Assembly: GCF_029867415.1 (NCBI RefSeq)
Contig: NW_026705458.1
Span: 186,001 to 250,000, forward strand
Direction of reading: 5' to 3'
DNA length: 64,000 bases
From: Vicia villosa
Lineage: Eukaryota > Streptophyta > Magnoliopsida > Fabales > Fabaceae
Position numbers and translations under genes: made by a program
In this document: piece by piece, positions 1 through 11,266 of the stretch
Position numbering within the stretch: the stretch's first letter is position 1
How the letters are laid out: each line of letters starts with the position of its first letter
The notes under the pieces: model-generated
The model's database searches: none
What the model saw: only the letters and a program-made list of their open reading frames with translations
Told to the model about the DNA's origin: nothing

Positions 1-1137
1 TAGGGTTTTTTACCTAATTCATCTACGAAGTTGACTTTTAATCAGGACATGGCTCAAAATATGATTCAAGGATCCCCAAATCAACATTATAATCCACTCA
101 TATCATTTGTTTAAAGAGGATGGCTTGATTCATGTGGAATCCACAAAATTGCAAATCATATGGAAAAATCAACTATGTGGGTCAATCTTTGACTTTTGTG
201 AAAAATGGTCAACCATGAACTTTTAAGGATTCAAATCATCATATGACTATTTAAGACATTTGACTAAGAGAAATCAAGAAAATTCATCAAGAATCAAAAA
301 GTCAACAAAAGTCAAAATTAAGGTTTTTAAGTGATTTTGACCTCATTTTTGGAACTTCGAATTTCACCTACACACTCAAAAATCTCTCATCATGAAAGTT
401 GTAGATCTTAATCAAATAAACAACTTTGTCTCTGCTCACGGTTTCATAAAAAATGATTATTTAGAGAGATATGGAATTAAGAAGTTTATGTTCAAAAAAC
501 TTAGAAAATTTTTAAGTGTTTTCACTTGAATTTCTTCAAACTTTGTGGCCTTTTTTCACCATGATTCAAAAGGAGTTTGAGAAAACTTTTAACAAGTGGA
601 TTGAAGTATGTAGCAAGGGCTTTCCAAAGAGACAATTAGCATGAAATTTCATCACTTGAGTTATGAGATATGATTTTGTCAATATGACTCCATAACACTT
701 GAATTCAAACATGAACATGAAGAAGTTATGAACCAAAACCATTTCAAATGCAAAGATTTCTTTCTTGCAACCAATGTAACTTGTTCCAAACACTAAACTC
801 AGATGATTTCACTTGCTTTTAAGCTATGATCCATGTGTTTTAAGCTTTGTCCAAAGTTTCATTCCATTTTAAACATAAAGCCATGACTTCCATTCTTGAA
901 AAGTGACTTTAATCACAAAGTCCACTCTCCTTGAGCTTCCAACTTGTTTTTGCTGCATACACTCAATCTAAAGTTCAGACCATACATGTTTAAAGTGTTC
1001 AACAACTCCAAGCATGCTTGTACCTTCTCTTGGAACTATGGATTTTTAATTTCTTCATGAATAAGCAAAGTGCTACAACTATCACATGTGAACTTCTTTT
1101 GATCTAATTTCTCCACCCACAAACCCTAATTTATGCA

Positions 1138-1145
1138 TATAAATA
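1138..1145 (+). promoter_or_regulatory. Putative TATA box of the Ogre-type LTR
   Basis: TATAAATA followed by GAGGGC. The same motif occurs at the equivalent place in the minus-strand LTR at 62039-62050. It probably marks the U3/R boundary of the element promoter. Confidence 0.5.
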
Positions 1146-2145
1146 GAGGGCAAGAATCATGACATCAAACACACCAGAATTCTCCAAGTCACTATCCAAC
1201 TTGAAATTCTCATTTTTCCATCTTTGCATTCTTTGAGCAATTTTGAGTTAGAGAAGTTCTGAGTGTCAAACAACCATTCAAACAACCTCTAATCATCATT
1301 TAGAAGTTGTCCATCATCTCTATCACTCCCAAAAACACCCCAAACCATAAATCACCATTTTTACCTCCATTAACATATCTTTGAAGCCTTAACCTTCAAA
1401 CTTTCTCCAAACTCACACATTGGACAAACTAACCATCCAAATACCTTTTATATACCATATAGAGACAATCCAAACCATCAAAAAAGTTTTGTAACACTCA
1501 GAATCAAATCCACCATTTCACATTTCTTGTTTTGTAGGTGCCATCGGGTTTAAAGTTCCAAGTACTTTAAATTAATTCCAGGCATTCAGTTAGCATACTT
1601 AGGACCTAAGGAAGCTATTTGAATCATTATAACACTTCTGTAACACCTTTAAGCAAGGGTTCGATCTCCACTTTCAAAGGTAAAAAACTCAAACTTATAA
1701 CTCATAGATAGAGGCATCATTTAAAACAAAACTTGATATCAATCTACTCAGAACCATGTAGGGAATAACAGCCCTAAGGTTTTAGGGATTGATTGTGCAT
1801 ATTCATCATTTAATTTTAATTTGAAATTTTAGGGTTCTTGAGTACTAGGGCTGGAAATGAGTCGAGTCGAGTCGAGTCGAACTCGCCTCAGCTCAGTTCG
1901 ACTCGTTAAGAATTGGCCGAGTTCGAGTTCGAGTTCGAGTTTAAGACGAACTTTTTTTTTCAGCTCAAACTCGACTCGTTAAGAATTGGCCGAGTTTGAG
2001 TTCGAGTTCGAGTTTATCACGAATTTTTTTCAGCTCAAACTGGACTTGTTAGAAGTTCACGAACATCTCGGTTCAACTCGTTAGATTAATCTTGTTAGGT
2101 TCAACTCGCTTATTTCACGGATTAAAAGTAATTTTTTAAAGTCTA

Positions 2146-2148
<3 letters not shown>

Positions 2149-2236
<88 letters not shown>
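2149..2236. repeat. (AT)n microsatellite, left flank of fold-back MITE
   Basis: An uninterrupted AT dinucleotide run of about 88 bp that ends exactly at the left arm of the fold-back element. Confidence 0.95.
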
Positions 2237-2238
<2 letters not shown>

Positions 2239-2488
2239 GGACGACTCAAGTGAGAACACTTGGTTATTATGAGAAATGAGAACAATGAATCACGACCATT
2301 AAATTTTGATTTTGTTGATTTTAATGGATTGGATTGGTTTCTCTTTCTATGATCCTTAATATTTATTTTAAATCAACATAGAAAGAGAAACCAATTCAGT
2401 CCATTAAAATCAACAAAATCAAAATTTAATGGTCGTGATTCATTGTTCTCATTTCTCATAATAACCAAGTGTTCTCACTTGAGTCGTC

Positions 2489-2490
<2 letters not shown>
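2237..2490. mobile_element. Long-arm fold-back MITE inserted in an (AT)n tract
   Basis: Two arms of about 114 bp (2238-2351 and 2377-2490) are inverted copies of each other with only two mismatches that I can see, separated by a 25-bp spacer. The outer ends start GGGACGACTCAAGTGAGAAC. Both sides are (AT)n, so a TA target duplication cannot be told from the microsatellite itself. The organisation resembles the microsatellite-associated Micron elements described in rice, though I cannot show common descent. A transcript would form a near-perfect hairpin. Confidence 0.85.

Positions 2491-2544
<54 letters not shown>
2491..2544. repeat. (AT)n microsatellite, right flank of fold-back MITE
   Basis: An AT dinucleotide run of about 54 bp that starts exactly at the right arm of the fold-back element. 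Confidence 0.95.
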
Positions 2545-2546
<2 letters not shown>

Positions 2547-3279
2547 CATTTTAAATTAAAATTTTTAAAAGAATATAAATTATCAATTATAACCGTTAGA
2601 TTAAAATAAAATATGATACTAAGATTTAGAGCAAATCTTCAAACCTACTCTTAAGGACAATATAATCTATCTGATATATAAACGAGTTGACTCGTGAACC
2701 TAACGAATCGAACTATGTATAGTTCAAGTTCAGCTCATTTAGTTAACGAACTTAATTTTTAGCTCATACTCAGCTCATTTGGTTCATGAACCTAGTTCAA
2801 CGATTTAATTTTCGAATCGAGTTTCGAACTATTTTCGAGTTAGTGTGGTTCATTGCCAGCCCTATTGAGTACTTTCCCGAAATTCATGAGTTATAGTGAA
2901 AATAAATGAAAACTATGATTATATTTGAAATCCTTGCGAAATTCTAAGTAATTCACATGTTTGATTTGGTGCAAAAATAAGAGAGTTGCATTTTTAGGGA
3001 AAAAATGTTATAGTAACTATAACAACGAAGAAGATGAAGATGGCTGGGTTCAAATTTGAATTTTGGCGCATGTTTTAAAATATATTTATTAGTTGTCATT
3101 CTTTAAATGACTATATTGTTACAGCACAATTGAAAAAAACGCGCATGATAAAGCTTTAATCTTCAAGGGTGTGGGTTCGAATCCCCCTTTTTGCAACTTT
3201 GTGTTTTATTTTTCAATTTTAACCATTTAGTGCATATTTTACTATTTTATGTTCTGAATGGGCCTAATGATTACTAACT

Positions 3280-3365
3280 AGCGTCTGGCCTAGTTGTCAT
3301 GTTTTGAGCCAATGAAGGGAAGGTCCTGAGTTCAAGTCCTATGAGGATCAAAACCTTTTTTTTAT
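3280..3365 (+). other. tRNA-like module (A-box and B-box) inside the LTR
   Basis: An A-box-like TGGCCTAGTTG (3286-3296) is followed about 32 bp later by a B-box-like GAGTTCAAGTCC (3328-3339) and then by a long T run. This is the order of an internal Pol III promoter with a terminator. A second, lone B-box-like GGGTTCGAATCC followed by T5 lies at 3173-3192. No acceptor stem or cloverleaf closes around either, so it is not a tRNA gene. A matching module lies in the minus-strand LTR at 61028-61084. Confidence 0.45.
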
Positions 3366-3579
3366 CACTTATTTATTTCACTTTTTATTCAAATTTTGAA
3401 AAATTATTTAAAATAGTAAAATTGATCTTTTTGACTTGATTACTTATATTGCCAATATAATATTATGATTAAAAAATTCAAAAATATAATTTATTTTGCC
3501 ATTAAAAAATTAATCAAAAACAAGTCTTTTATATATAAAAAAATTCTAAAAAAAAAACATTTCTTTTTTGATTTTTATT

Positions 3580-4059
3580 ATTGGAGACACTATTCCTGAT
3601 CTTCAAGTCGATACCACACAAGGCAAAATCAAACTTCACCAGTTCTTTTCTGATAAATGGACCATTCTCTTCTCTCATCCTGGTGATTTCACCCCAGTTT
3701 GCACCACTGAGCTTGGTAAGATTGCTCAGTATGCTTCTGAGTTTAACAAACGAGGAGTTTTACTGTTAGGTTTGTCTTGTGATGACTTAGAGTCACACAA
3801 GGAGTGGATCAAAGACATTGAAGCCCACACTGTGAGTTTCTTTTCCAATTTTTCACATGCATGCATGTTTGTTTTTGTTTGTTTCTATATTGATACATGT
3901 ATTTGATGAATGCAGCCAGGTGCAAAGGTGAACTATCCTATAATTTCTGATCCCAAAGGGGAGATCATCAAGAAACTCAACATGGTTGATCCTGATGAGA
4001 AAGATTCTAATGGGAATTTACCATCAAGGGCTCTCCATATTGTTGGGCCAGATAAGAAG
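3580..4059 (+). pseudogene. PER1: 1-Cys peroxiredoxin gene fragment (two exons)
   Basis: The protein fragments match plant 1-Cys peroxiredoxin, a thiol peroxidase that reduces peroxides and is typical of seeds. Exon one (3580-3831) gives [19 protein letters not shown] and contains the peroxidatic cysteine in the motif [17 protein letters not shown] intron (3832-3915) separates it from an exon at 3916-4059 that starts [13 protein letters not shown] and ends GPDKK before a possible GT donor. The frame is open throughout, about 132 codons out of roughly 218 in the family. The initiator ATG and first codons are replaced by AT-rich sequence with no in-frame ATG, and the C-terminal exon that should begin near SFLYPAQ is absent downstream. 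The retained intron shows capture at DNA level rather than retroposition. It sits between two parts of an Ogre-type LTR, so it is probably a captured fragment, not a working gene. Confidence 0.85.
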
Positions 4060-6001
4060 GTGCAAATGCAAAATAAGAAATTATATGTTTATTTTTTACT
4101 AATTTTTATTTTTTGTTTTTTCTTTCAACTTTTTGTTTATTTTCAACATTTTAATTTTTCTAACCCAATCCTCTTTTTTGTTTCATCCCAAGCATTGATT
4201 CAGCCCAATACTATTTAACAAAAATTCTAGTTTTAATAAACAATAAAGTTTTGAATGGGCTTATTCTGATGGGTCTGTTCAACATTACTTTCTACACCAT
4301 TTTTTCAGCTTTCTACCTCCTGACCCATTTAGCGTTTTGTCTCTATTTTTTTTTCTCTTTTAGCATTTTTTTGTCTATTTTTTTTCTCTTTTAGCATTTT
4401 TTTGTTCATATATAAAAAGGATAATAAAAATACATGATAATAGCATAAGAAATATAATTGTTCTAGGCTAGTTTTGAGTTTAATTCTTAGATAATTTTAA
4501 AATTAGTATAATTTTGGATATACCTCTTTCATTTGATTTTTAATTCGATATGGTTATATTGTGTGCTAATTTTCCTTAATATATTTTACATACATTTCTT
4601 GGAACTTTTTCATCGCATTTGCATCAATTTTAATTTGGCATGTTATGATATAGCGGCTTATATTTTAAATGCATTGCTTGGTGCATGGTTTACCTATGTG
4701 TATGGTTTATCTTTTTGCACTTTCTATGGCTTGAATGGTTTATTTTTTGCATGGTGATTCATCCCCGTTGTGGGTAAAATGTCCCCCAATCCCATAAAAG
4801 TGTAATAGCTTAATTTATTTCCTTTATCACTTTCTGTTATTCGTTCATTAACATAACAAAGCAACAAAAAAAAAACGATAAAAATAACTTTTTTAAAAGA
4901 CAAAAAATAAGATTGATTCAATGTCAAGTATTTTCAAAATCAAATCAAGAGAACACTGCGCGAGTACCTGGTCCAACCCTAACTACCTCTTCCATTTAAC
5001 TCATGCAAATTTCAAAAAATTCAAACACTTATTTTTATAACTTCTTTTCACAATATAATGGAATGGAAAAGGAAATGATTGTGCAAAGCCCTATTCCTTC
5101 CCCCCAGAATTCAGATACTGCTGTAGAGCTTCCTGTCCAGAGGATTTTCTTCCAAATAAAATACTCTAAATGAAACGATTATTGTTCCTTCTTTATTGGA
5201 CTAAAAGGGAGTGATTGGGCACGTGCCTCTTCCTCTCAGAGTGCAAGGATATTGCTGTAGAGTTCAATGTCTGAATACTCGTCCTTCGATAAAGAACGTG
5301 ACTCTACTCGCCTCCCTTTTTTCATAACAAAAACTTTTGGATGAAAAAGTAAGTGATTGGGCATATGCCTCTTCCTTCCCCATGACTTTGGATACTGCCA
5401 TAGAGCTCCTTGTCCAAAGACTTGTCTCCACATAAAATCCATCTCAACTCATCAAATCTTATTTTTCCTCAGGGAATTCCAAAACCTTTTCAGAAAGGAC
5501 ATATTATTTCCGTTCTACTACAATACAAATAACGCTTAAGCCTCCTCATGTGCGAGCGTATAAGCAGCATTTAACTGCTAGAACATGAACGTTAACATCG
5601 TCCAATGAAAACAACCAACAAACACTTATTTTCTACCCCACGAACTACGAGGCTCTAATTTCTCATTACACTATGAGGATACGTAGGCACGGGATTCCAA
5701 AATTTTGGCAAGCACACTAATTAAAAAATTGTTTTCCCCCTAAATTAAATCCAATAACCATATCGCAAGTAACCTTTAAATAACAACACCCATACACGCA
5801 AAACAATCAAAATGGTTCCCGTTGAGTACAACAAACGTGAGGGGTGCTAATACATTCCCTTGCATAATCGACTACCGAACACATATTTGATTGCAATGAC
5901 TATTTTCTTTCACTTTAAGGGTTTTTTTTCGATATTTTCCATTTCCTTAGGAATAAATAAAGTTCGTTGGCAACTCTGTTACTTTTTTGCGGCACGATAG
6001 G

Positions 6002-6020
6002 TGACGACTCTGGTAGGGAC
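6002..6020 (+). other. Degenerate Ogre-type primer binding site
   Basis: TGACGACTCTGGTAGGGAC sits two bases after the LTR end and matches TGGCGACTCTGCTGGGGAC of the young element at 22213 at 16 of 19 positions. Ogre elements are reported to prime with tRNA-Arg. The following sequence also parallels the young leader. Confidence 0.7.
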
Positions 6021-6802
6021 TTCCTAAGCGAGTCAAGCCTAGTTTTGTTTGTTTTCTTTCCTTTTGTTTAGGTGTTTATCCAATCTTGACACTTTTTCTT
6101 GTGGTCTCTTAGAGGCAAGTCCATCCAAAGAAGAACCTTCATCTATTCTCCTCTTTTGACAATCTCCACCAACCATGTTTGGTAAAGACCTAGGAACATT
6201 CTTGTCCCCATATAGGCGGTGAGACCTCTACACAGTGTCACCTTTGAATCATAAATGACCTCATCGTCTAGGATGCTCCGAAATAATAAACCTTAAGGAT
6301 TCTCGGTCTTGGGAGTGTTTCCAAGGAAATTCTTCGATGGAGTTTTCATAGCGACAATGAAAAATGCAAAAGTGTGCCTCTGAATCCTTTAATCATCTGA
6401 ATCATGGTGTTTGACTTATTTTATATGCAAAATAAAAACGAATTATGATGAATATTAATCGATACCTTCGTATGATAGGTGCTAAGAATACTTAAAATAA
6501 ATCCCCCTCGCTAAATATATAATGTATGTTTTCTTTAGTAGTCAATTCAATCAATAGACGAATTTCAATATATTACTTCATTGCTTCAGAGAGTTGAAAT
6601 TAGAAGATCCCACATTTCCAACAAAGCCTAAATTTTCTGAAAATGTGGTGATCATGGTCTTTATATATGTTTCCTTTAGAGATAGGTCATCTGGATGGTA
6701 TATATGCGACCCAAATCCCACCAACAAGTGATTTTGTCGCAAGACTTTCAAAATTTATCGCCATGTCTTAAAGGGTGCCCGAACTAAATTTCACAATTAG
6801 TT
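6021..6802 (+). mobile_element. Decayed Ogre leader and unassigned sequence
   Basis: About 300 bp after the primer site still resemble the leader at 22232-22500, including the short Gln/Pro-free run around ggtaaagacct and aagtgtcacc-like motifs. From about 6380 I can assign nothing: no open frame, no terminal repeat and only AT-rich sequence. Confidence 0.4.
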
Positions 6803-7117
6803 TCACGAGTAGTCCGAATGAGAGGGGGTCACTAGGTAGTACATATATTTTAAATTCATGAGACTATATATGTAGACTTTATACATATTTTTGCTATAAC
6901 TCAACGAGAGCAACCATTGACCTTGGTCTGATTTAGCAGAAGTTTGTTGAATATTGAAAAGATGGAAAAAGAGTGTCAAAATAGGGATTCCTATATTCAC
7001 ACCAATATTAAAAAACTTTACATAGACCAAACTCAAAGGGTGCAACTCTGATGAGGAGATTTCCAAATGATTTATAAACTCCACCTCAAAATCATTGAAA
7101 GGGAGTCTGAATCCCAT
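6803..7117 (-). pseudogene. Fragment of a plant 'putative gypsy-type transposon' domain protein
   Basis: The minus-strand frame starts GFRLPFNDFEVEFINHLEIS and continues with SELHPLSLVYVKFFNIGVNIGIPILTLFFHLFNI. This pattern of a Phe-Pro core, a helix ending in a short LxxL-like run, a Pro-rich turn and a Phe-Phe-His-Leu stretch is typical of the N-terminal domain of the plant family named 'putative gypsy type transposon' (Pfam Transposase_28). The protein is short (104 codons) and its last third reads as random sequence, so only the domain core survives. It lies antisense to the surrounding Ogre remnant. The family assignment rests on pattern memory only. Confidence 0.45.
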
Positions 7118-7656
7118 TTGTGAGAAGATGTACTCGTGTACTGGGAGAACACATTACACGAACTGGTTGCACTATCTTTTATCACTTCTAGGGGGTAACT
7201 CCCCCGAATAAGAGGAATGACCTACATCAGTGGAGGAAATGTTCTAATCAAGCTTGCTAGTAAACATATATGTTTTCTCTACTGTCTCTTGATATACCCT
7301 ATGTGACCTAGAGAGTCTTTCACTTTGTTGATCCTCTTGCATCATTGCTACTCTGTTTCTATGAGATAAAAAATAACGACAAAAAAATAAAGACACATAA
7401 TTATGATTCTATCTACCATCTAACTTCATTATCAATAAGGTCACAACCGAAAGCGCGCCTATGTGATCTAATATAGGTTTAGGCTTTCTATTCATTCGTG
7501 AAATCATTTACATATTATGGGTTTGGTAAATGTAAAGCTAGGAAAACAAATCCTCTACAAACCTCCTTAATTTCAATACTAACTAGGGTGCCTCATGTAA
7601 CACCCTAAACCCTGAAACTTATGTATAAAGATTTACTCAACAATCTAAGGTGTCAC
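7118..7656. other. Unassigned repeat flank with TGTAACACCC motif
   Basis: No coding sequence is visible. At 7598 a TGTAACACCCTAAACCC start is seen that resembles the beginning of legume LTRs. The same host sequence seems to continue at 10654-11266 and 18104-18351 on the other side of the two insertions below. The run ends in GTCAC, the target duplication of the solo LTR. Confidence 0.35.
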
Positions 7657-10648
7657 TGTCATACCCCAAAATTTGCCTACTATATTTCAAGCTCTGATTC
7701 CCAAGATTGCTCAGTCAACTGCTCAAATGATCAACAATCGACTAGGTTGACCTAAAAGTAAACTGTGGTTAACATATAGTCAAAATTCCTGATTTTTGGT
7801 CAACATCGATATTTTGAAGTCACACTCATCATTTGATCAAGAATTGATCATGATTCATCAAGGAAAGCTCCAAAATCAACAAAACTCAAAGTTTCTAAAT
7901 TAGGGTTTTTGACCTAAAAGTCAAACTGAACTTTGACCAGCCATAACTTTCACATGGAACATCAGAAATGTCCCAACCAAAGCCCATTTTGAAGGAAATT
8001 GAATTCTCTACAACTTTGTAAATCTAATGCCAAGGCCAAAAATGCTTCATTTGGAAGATATGAGCCAAAACATTACAGGTCTTTTTTGAAAGTCAACCAA
8101 AAGCAGTTATTTGTCAAAGCCCATACCATCAAGATAAAATCCTTAAATGCAAAAAAGGTTCCAAAGTGGCTTAGAGGATATATTTAGCTTTCCAAAAAGT
8201 CCTAGAACTCTCCCATATCTTAAAAATTGAGGGAGATATGCCTTGTCAAAGTTGGACAAATTTGAGTGAAAAATGTGAAGTAAATACGGTCCAAAATGAA
8301 TTTTCTTGCAAAGAGGCCCAACTTTTTATGACCCAATCTTGTTCCCCAAGTCATCAAAGATATCCAATCCAATTGCCACGAATTTATAGGATTTATTTGA
8401 TTTATTATGAATTTTTTTATTCATTTAAAAGTAATTAAATTCAAATAAATCAAGCAAAAATCAAAGATTTGATTTGGCTCTTGATTCTAATCATAATCAA
8501 TCATCAAATGGCATATATTTGACACAAATTTCGTGACAAACAAGATTGGCATGATTGAGATCAAAATTGGCCAATTTTAGAAGCTTTCACAAATCAAAAT
8601 TTCCAAAACTCCAATCTTTGATTCATCAAGATTCACTTCAATTTTGTTGACCTAAACTTTTCTCCTATAAGTACATAACATAACTAAACCCTCACACACG
8701 AAAAAATCGGCAGCCAAGAACACCACACAAGCTCCAAAATTTTCAAGAAAAAGTGAAACACGATTTTGGAACTAGAGAGAGACTCAAGCTATTCTAAGCA
8801 TCCAGAAAGATTCCTTGAAGCATTCTGAAGTTGTTTGGATCGTTACACGACATCAACACCCCCATAATTATCTCCAATAAGCCACGGGTTCGATCCCTGG
8901 CCCTTGCAACCTTTTTTTTCAATAATTTCTTGCCACAGATTCCATGCGCCTCAGGTGTACAAGTTTGCCATACGCCCTCAATGCTTAACCCTCGGATCTT
9001 CAGCTTCCCAAATCCAACGCATCTGGATTGAAGGCTCATCATATGGATCACCAGCTTCGCCACACTCAATCAAAGCCCAGGTTTTTCTAATCTTTTCTAC
9101 TATTTTTATTTATTTATTTGTTTAGTTTGTTTTTTTTCCTTATTAAACATCTTTTTTATTTTAAATTGATAATTTAATTTAATTTAATTTAGATTAATAC
9201 AATTTAGTTTTAATTTAGGTTAATAATTGTTTAATTTTCAATCTAGGTTTAATTAGTTATTTTAATTTATATTAATAATTATTTAATTTAGGTTTAATTA
9301 ATCATACAATTTTTAGATTTAGGCTAATTTAATCAAATTAGGGTTTTCAGTTAATATTTTAATTTTAGGCTAATTATTTTTAGGGTTTAATAATAATTAG
9401 TAATTTTAGGTTTTTATCACTAACCTTAACCCTAAAAGATCACATTTTGGTAGGTATTGCCCATTAAATGTATGTTTAGGTTTTTAGCCATAAACCTTTT
9501 AGCCACTGATTTTTAAAGTTTTTTTGTTAACCTTTTGTTTTATAACCTTGATTTTATTTCTGCCCTATTGTTTTTAATTCCGCCTCTATTTATTTACCTT
9601 ATTATTATTATTGCTGTGATGTCTTGCCAGGGTTATTATTTACTTAATTATTTCTTTTTGGTTTTCCCGCAAGTTTTTGCCATATTATGTAACTGCTCAC
9701 AGGATGTAATAGCTTAATTAGGATTTTTATTTTCCTGCCTTATTTTCTGTACAATTAACTGCGTGGTTAATAATCTAGGGAGTGAAAACCCTGAATTGAA
9801 CGTAGAATCATTAAATTTTTACAAGATAAAATATCTGAACTGAATCACCTGATTGTGACACACACACACACCTTTATGGTAACCCTTTTTATGCTGCCTG
9901 TTGCCTTTTGATTTAAAAAATAGTCAAGTCCCTCGAATACGAGGATGCCTTAGCAATGTTGCCCTCAGTTCATTATCATCACTGAAGATCACAAGTCCCT
10001 TTGATGTTGCCTTCAGTTTATATGATCTTGTCCCTCGAGGTTGCCTACGATAAAATGATGATAGTCCCTTTCGAATGCTAAGGTATCCTCATTGCTGCCT
10101 TAATGACTATTATATCCTTCCCTAAAGACTACATGTCCTCTTTATGGTAGGGACAATTTTATGGCGAATGATAAGCCTTGATGACCCTTTTCAAATCCAA
10201 TGAAAGGACTACCTGCCCTCTTTATGGTATGGATAGCCCTTTCAAACAAAAGTCTAAAAGAACAGAAAAATTAAACTTAGGGTAGGTGCTCTTAAATGCT
10301 TGCTCTTTTCAAATTCAAATCAAAAATACTTTTCCCACTCTTTTTCAAATCAATTCAAAAAGGATACGCTTATTTTACAAGCTAAAGTCCTTATTCAAAT
10401 TCTTTTACTATACACACACTACACTTTTCAAACAAACAAAACAAGTGAGCTAAGCAATTAAGAGCCCATGGATAACCATGGATATAAAGGGTGCTTACAC
10501 ATTCCCTTTGTATAACTTACCCCCCGAACTCAAAATCTTTCAAAGGTCTTTCATGTTCTTTTAGCCTTTCCGATTGGATAAAATAAAAGTCGGTGGCGAC
10601 TCTTGCTATCCACAAATTTTTTAAAGTCAGTTCTCCCACCGTATTATA
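7657..10648 (+). mobile_element. Solo Ogre/Tat-type LTR (2992 bp), TSD GTCAC
   Basis: It starts TGTCATACCCC like the other Ogre/Tat LTRs here and ends CCACCGTATTATA, a decayed form of the usual CA terminus. A perfect 5-bp duplication GTCAC flanks it (7652-7656 and 10649-10653), so the internal part was lost by LTR-LTR recombination after insertion. A TATA box CTATAAGTA lies at 8665-8673. A tRNA-like B-box GGGTTCGATCCC with a T run lies at 8886-8919. TGGCGACTCT at 10594-10603, near the right end, resembles the family primer site although it is inside the LTR. The middle (9100-9760) is T/A-rich and has no coding content. Confidence 0.9.
8665..8673 (+). promoter_or_regulatory. Putative TATA box of solo LTR
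   Basis: CTATAAGTA about 1.0 kb from the LTR start, matching the position class of TATA boxes in the related LTRs. The region just downstream (8700-8800) has the CA-rich look of a leader. Confidence 0.45.
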
Positions 10649-10653
10649 GTCAC

Positions 10654-11261
10654 CAACAATAATCCTTTAATAACACAAACATTTAATAAATATGTAGCGA
10701 AAAATATTAACGTCCTTGCAACACCTATCATCGCACACTCACTTAGGGTATCATTGTGGTGGTATCGATATTAATTCAAATAATAAAACAAATAATAAAA
10801 CATTGCTACTTAGACTTTTAGTATTAAACTTCAATTTAAGATAAAACAGTTTTCAAATAACGAAGTATCACACACAACTCTCAAAAACTTCAACAAAACA
10901 CAAAATAATCCAAATAAAATCCAAGTGAAACATAATAAGCAACCAATCATTCCCAGCCCCGATATTACAGGATCATAAAAACTTCTAAACAACGATAAAC
11001 TAAATAATTAACTCCATGAGCTAACTCCCACTAACTGCAGCAACCTACTCTTGAGTATCTGCAAGATATCCATGGTGGAAAACATTCAGCAAAGGGGTGA
11101 GAAATAATATTCAATATAAACAGTGTAAAGGATGCTAAGGTAGAGAAACTTCCAACAAGCATACATTCAATACACAATCAACAACAACATATTCTCACAC
11201 CCATTCATAATAACATACACATCTCTTCAACCAAACAACAACATCAGGAATAGTCAACAAC
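10654..11261. other. Host repeat between solo LTR and Athila element
   Basis: No gene is visible. The sequence continues as the target of the Athila insertion and resumes at 18104. It is probably part of another decayed LTR (candidate start at 7598), but I see no second terminus. Confidence 0.35.
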
Positions 11262-11266
11262 ATATG

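Larger units (their letters stand above)
1846..2864. mobile_element. hAT-like MITE with 8-bp target duplication
   Basis: The ends are inverted repeats: TAGGGCTGGAAATG on the left and, read inward from the right, TAGGGCTGGCAATG. They are flanked by a perfect 8-bp duplication TTGAGTAC at 1838-1845 and 2865-2872, which is the hallmark of hAT-superfamily insertions. Subterminal stretches are rich in GAGTTCGAGTTCGAG repeats (1860-2020) and related motifs reappear inverted near 2680-2840. No transposase is visible, so it is non-autonomous. It has been enlarged by an (AT)n tract that contains a second fold-back element (2237-2490). It lies inside the old Ogre-type LTR. Confidence 0.85.
1..5999 (+). 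mobile_element. Old Ogre/Tat-type LTR, left end outside the window
   Basis: The first 1.7 kb is recognisably similar to the reverse complement of the LTR at 58479-63621: a block on deaths of similarity around 1-430 matches 62560-63010 inverted, including the phrase on a Pol II leader with a TATA box TATAAATA at 1138-1145. The right part, from about 4250, resembles the 3' part of the LTR at 18352-22210, with a shared run near 5820-5870 (gaggggtgctaat) and the terminal motif at 5991-5999. A primer site follows directly. The LTR therefore seems to span the whole stretch and to have been enlarged by two inserts, the MITE at 1846-2864 and the peroxiredoxin fragment at 3580-4059. Imperfect repeats of about 125 bp lie at 5095-5470. 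The sequence is heavily diverged, so this is an old copy. That the left and right parts belong to one LTR is an inference. Confidence 0.65.

Noticed and set aside
3160..3195. tRNA gene near GGGTTCGAATCCCCC
   Set aside because: Only the B-box/T-loop part looks like a tRNA; no acceptor stem or anticodon arm can be folded around it.
3568..4218. Functional peroxiredoxin gene
   Set aside because: No start codon, last exon missing, and the flanks look like a retroelement LTR.
7601..7616. Interstitial telomere repeat (ACCCTAAACCCTGAAAC)
   Set aside because: Only one and a half TTTAGGG-like units; part of an LTR-like start.
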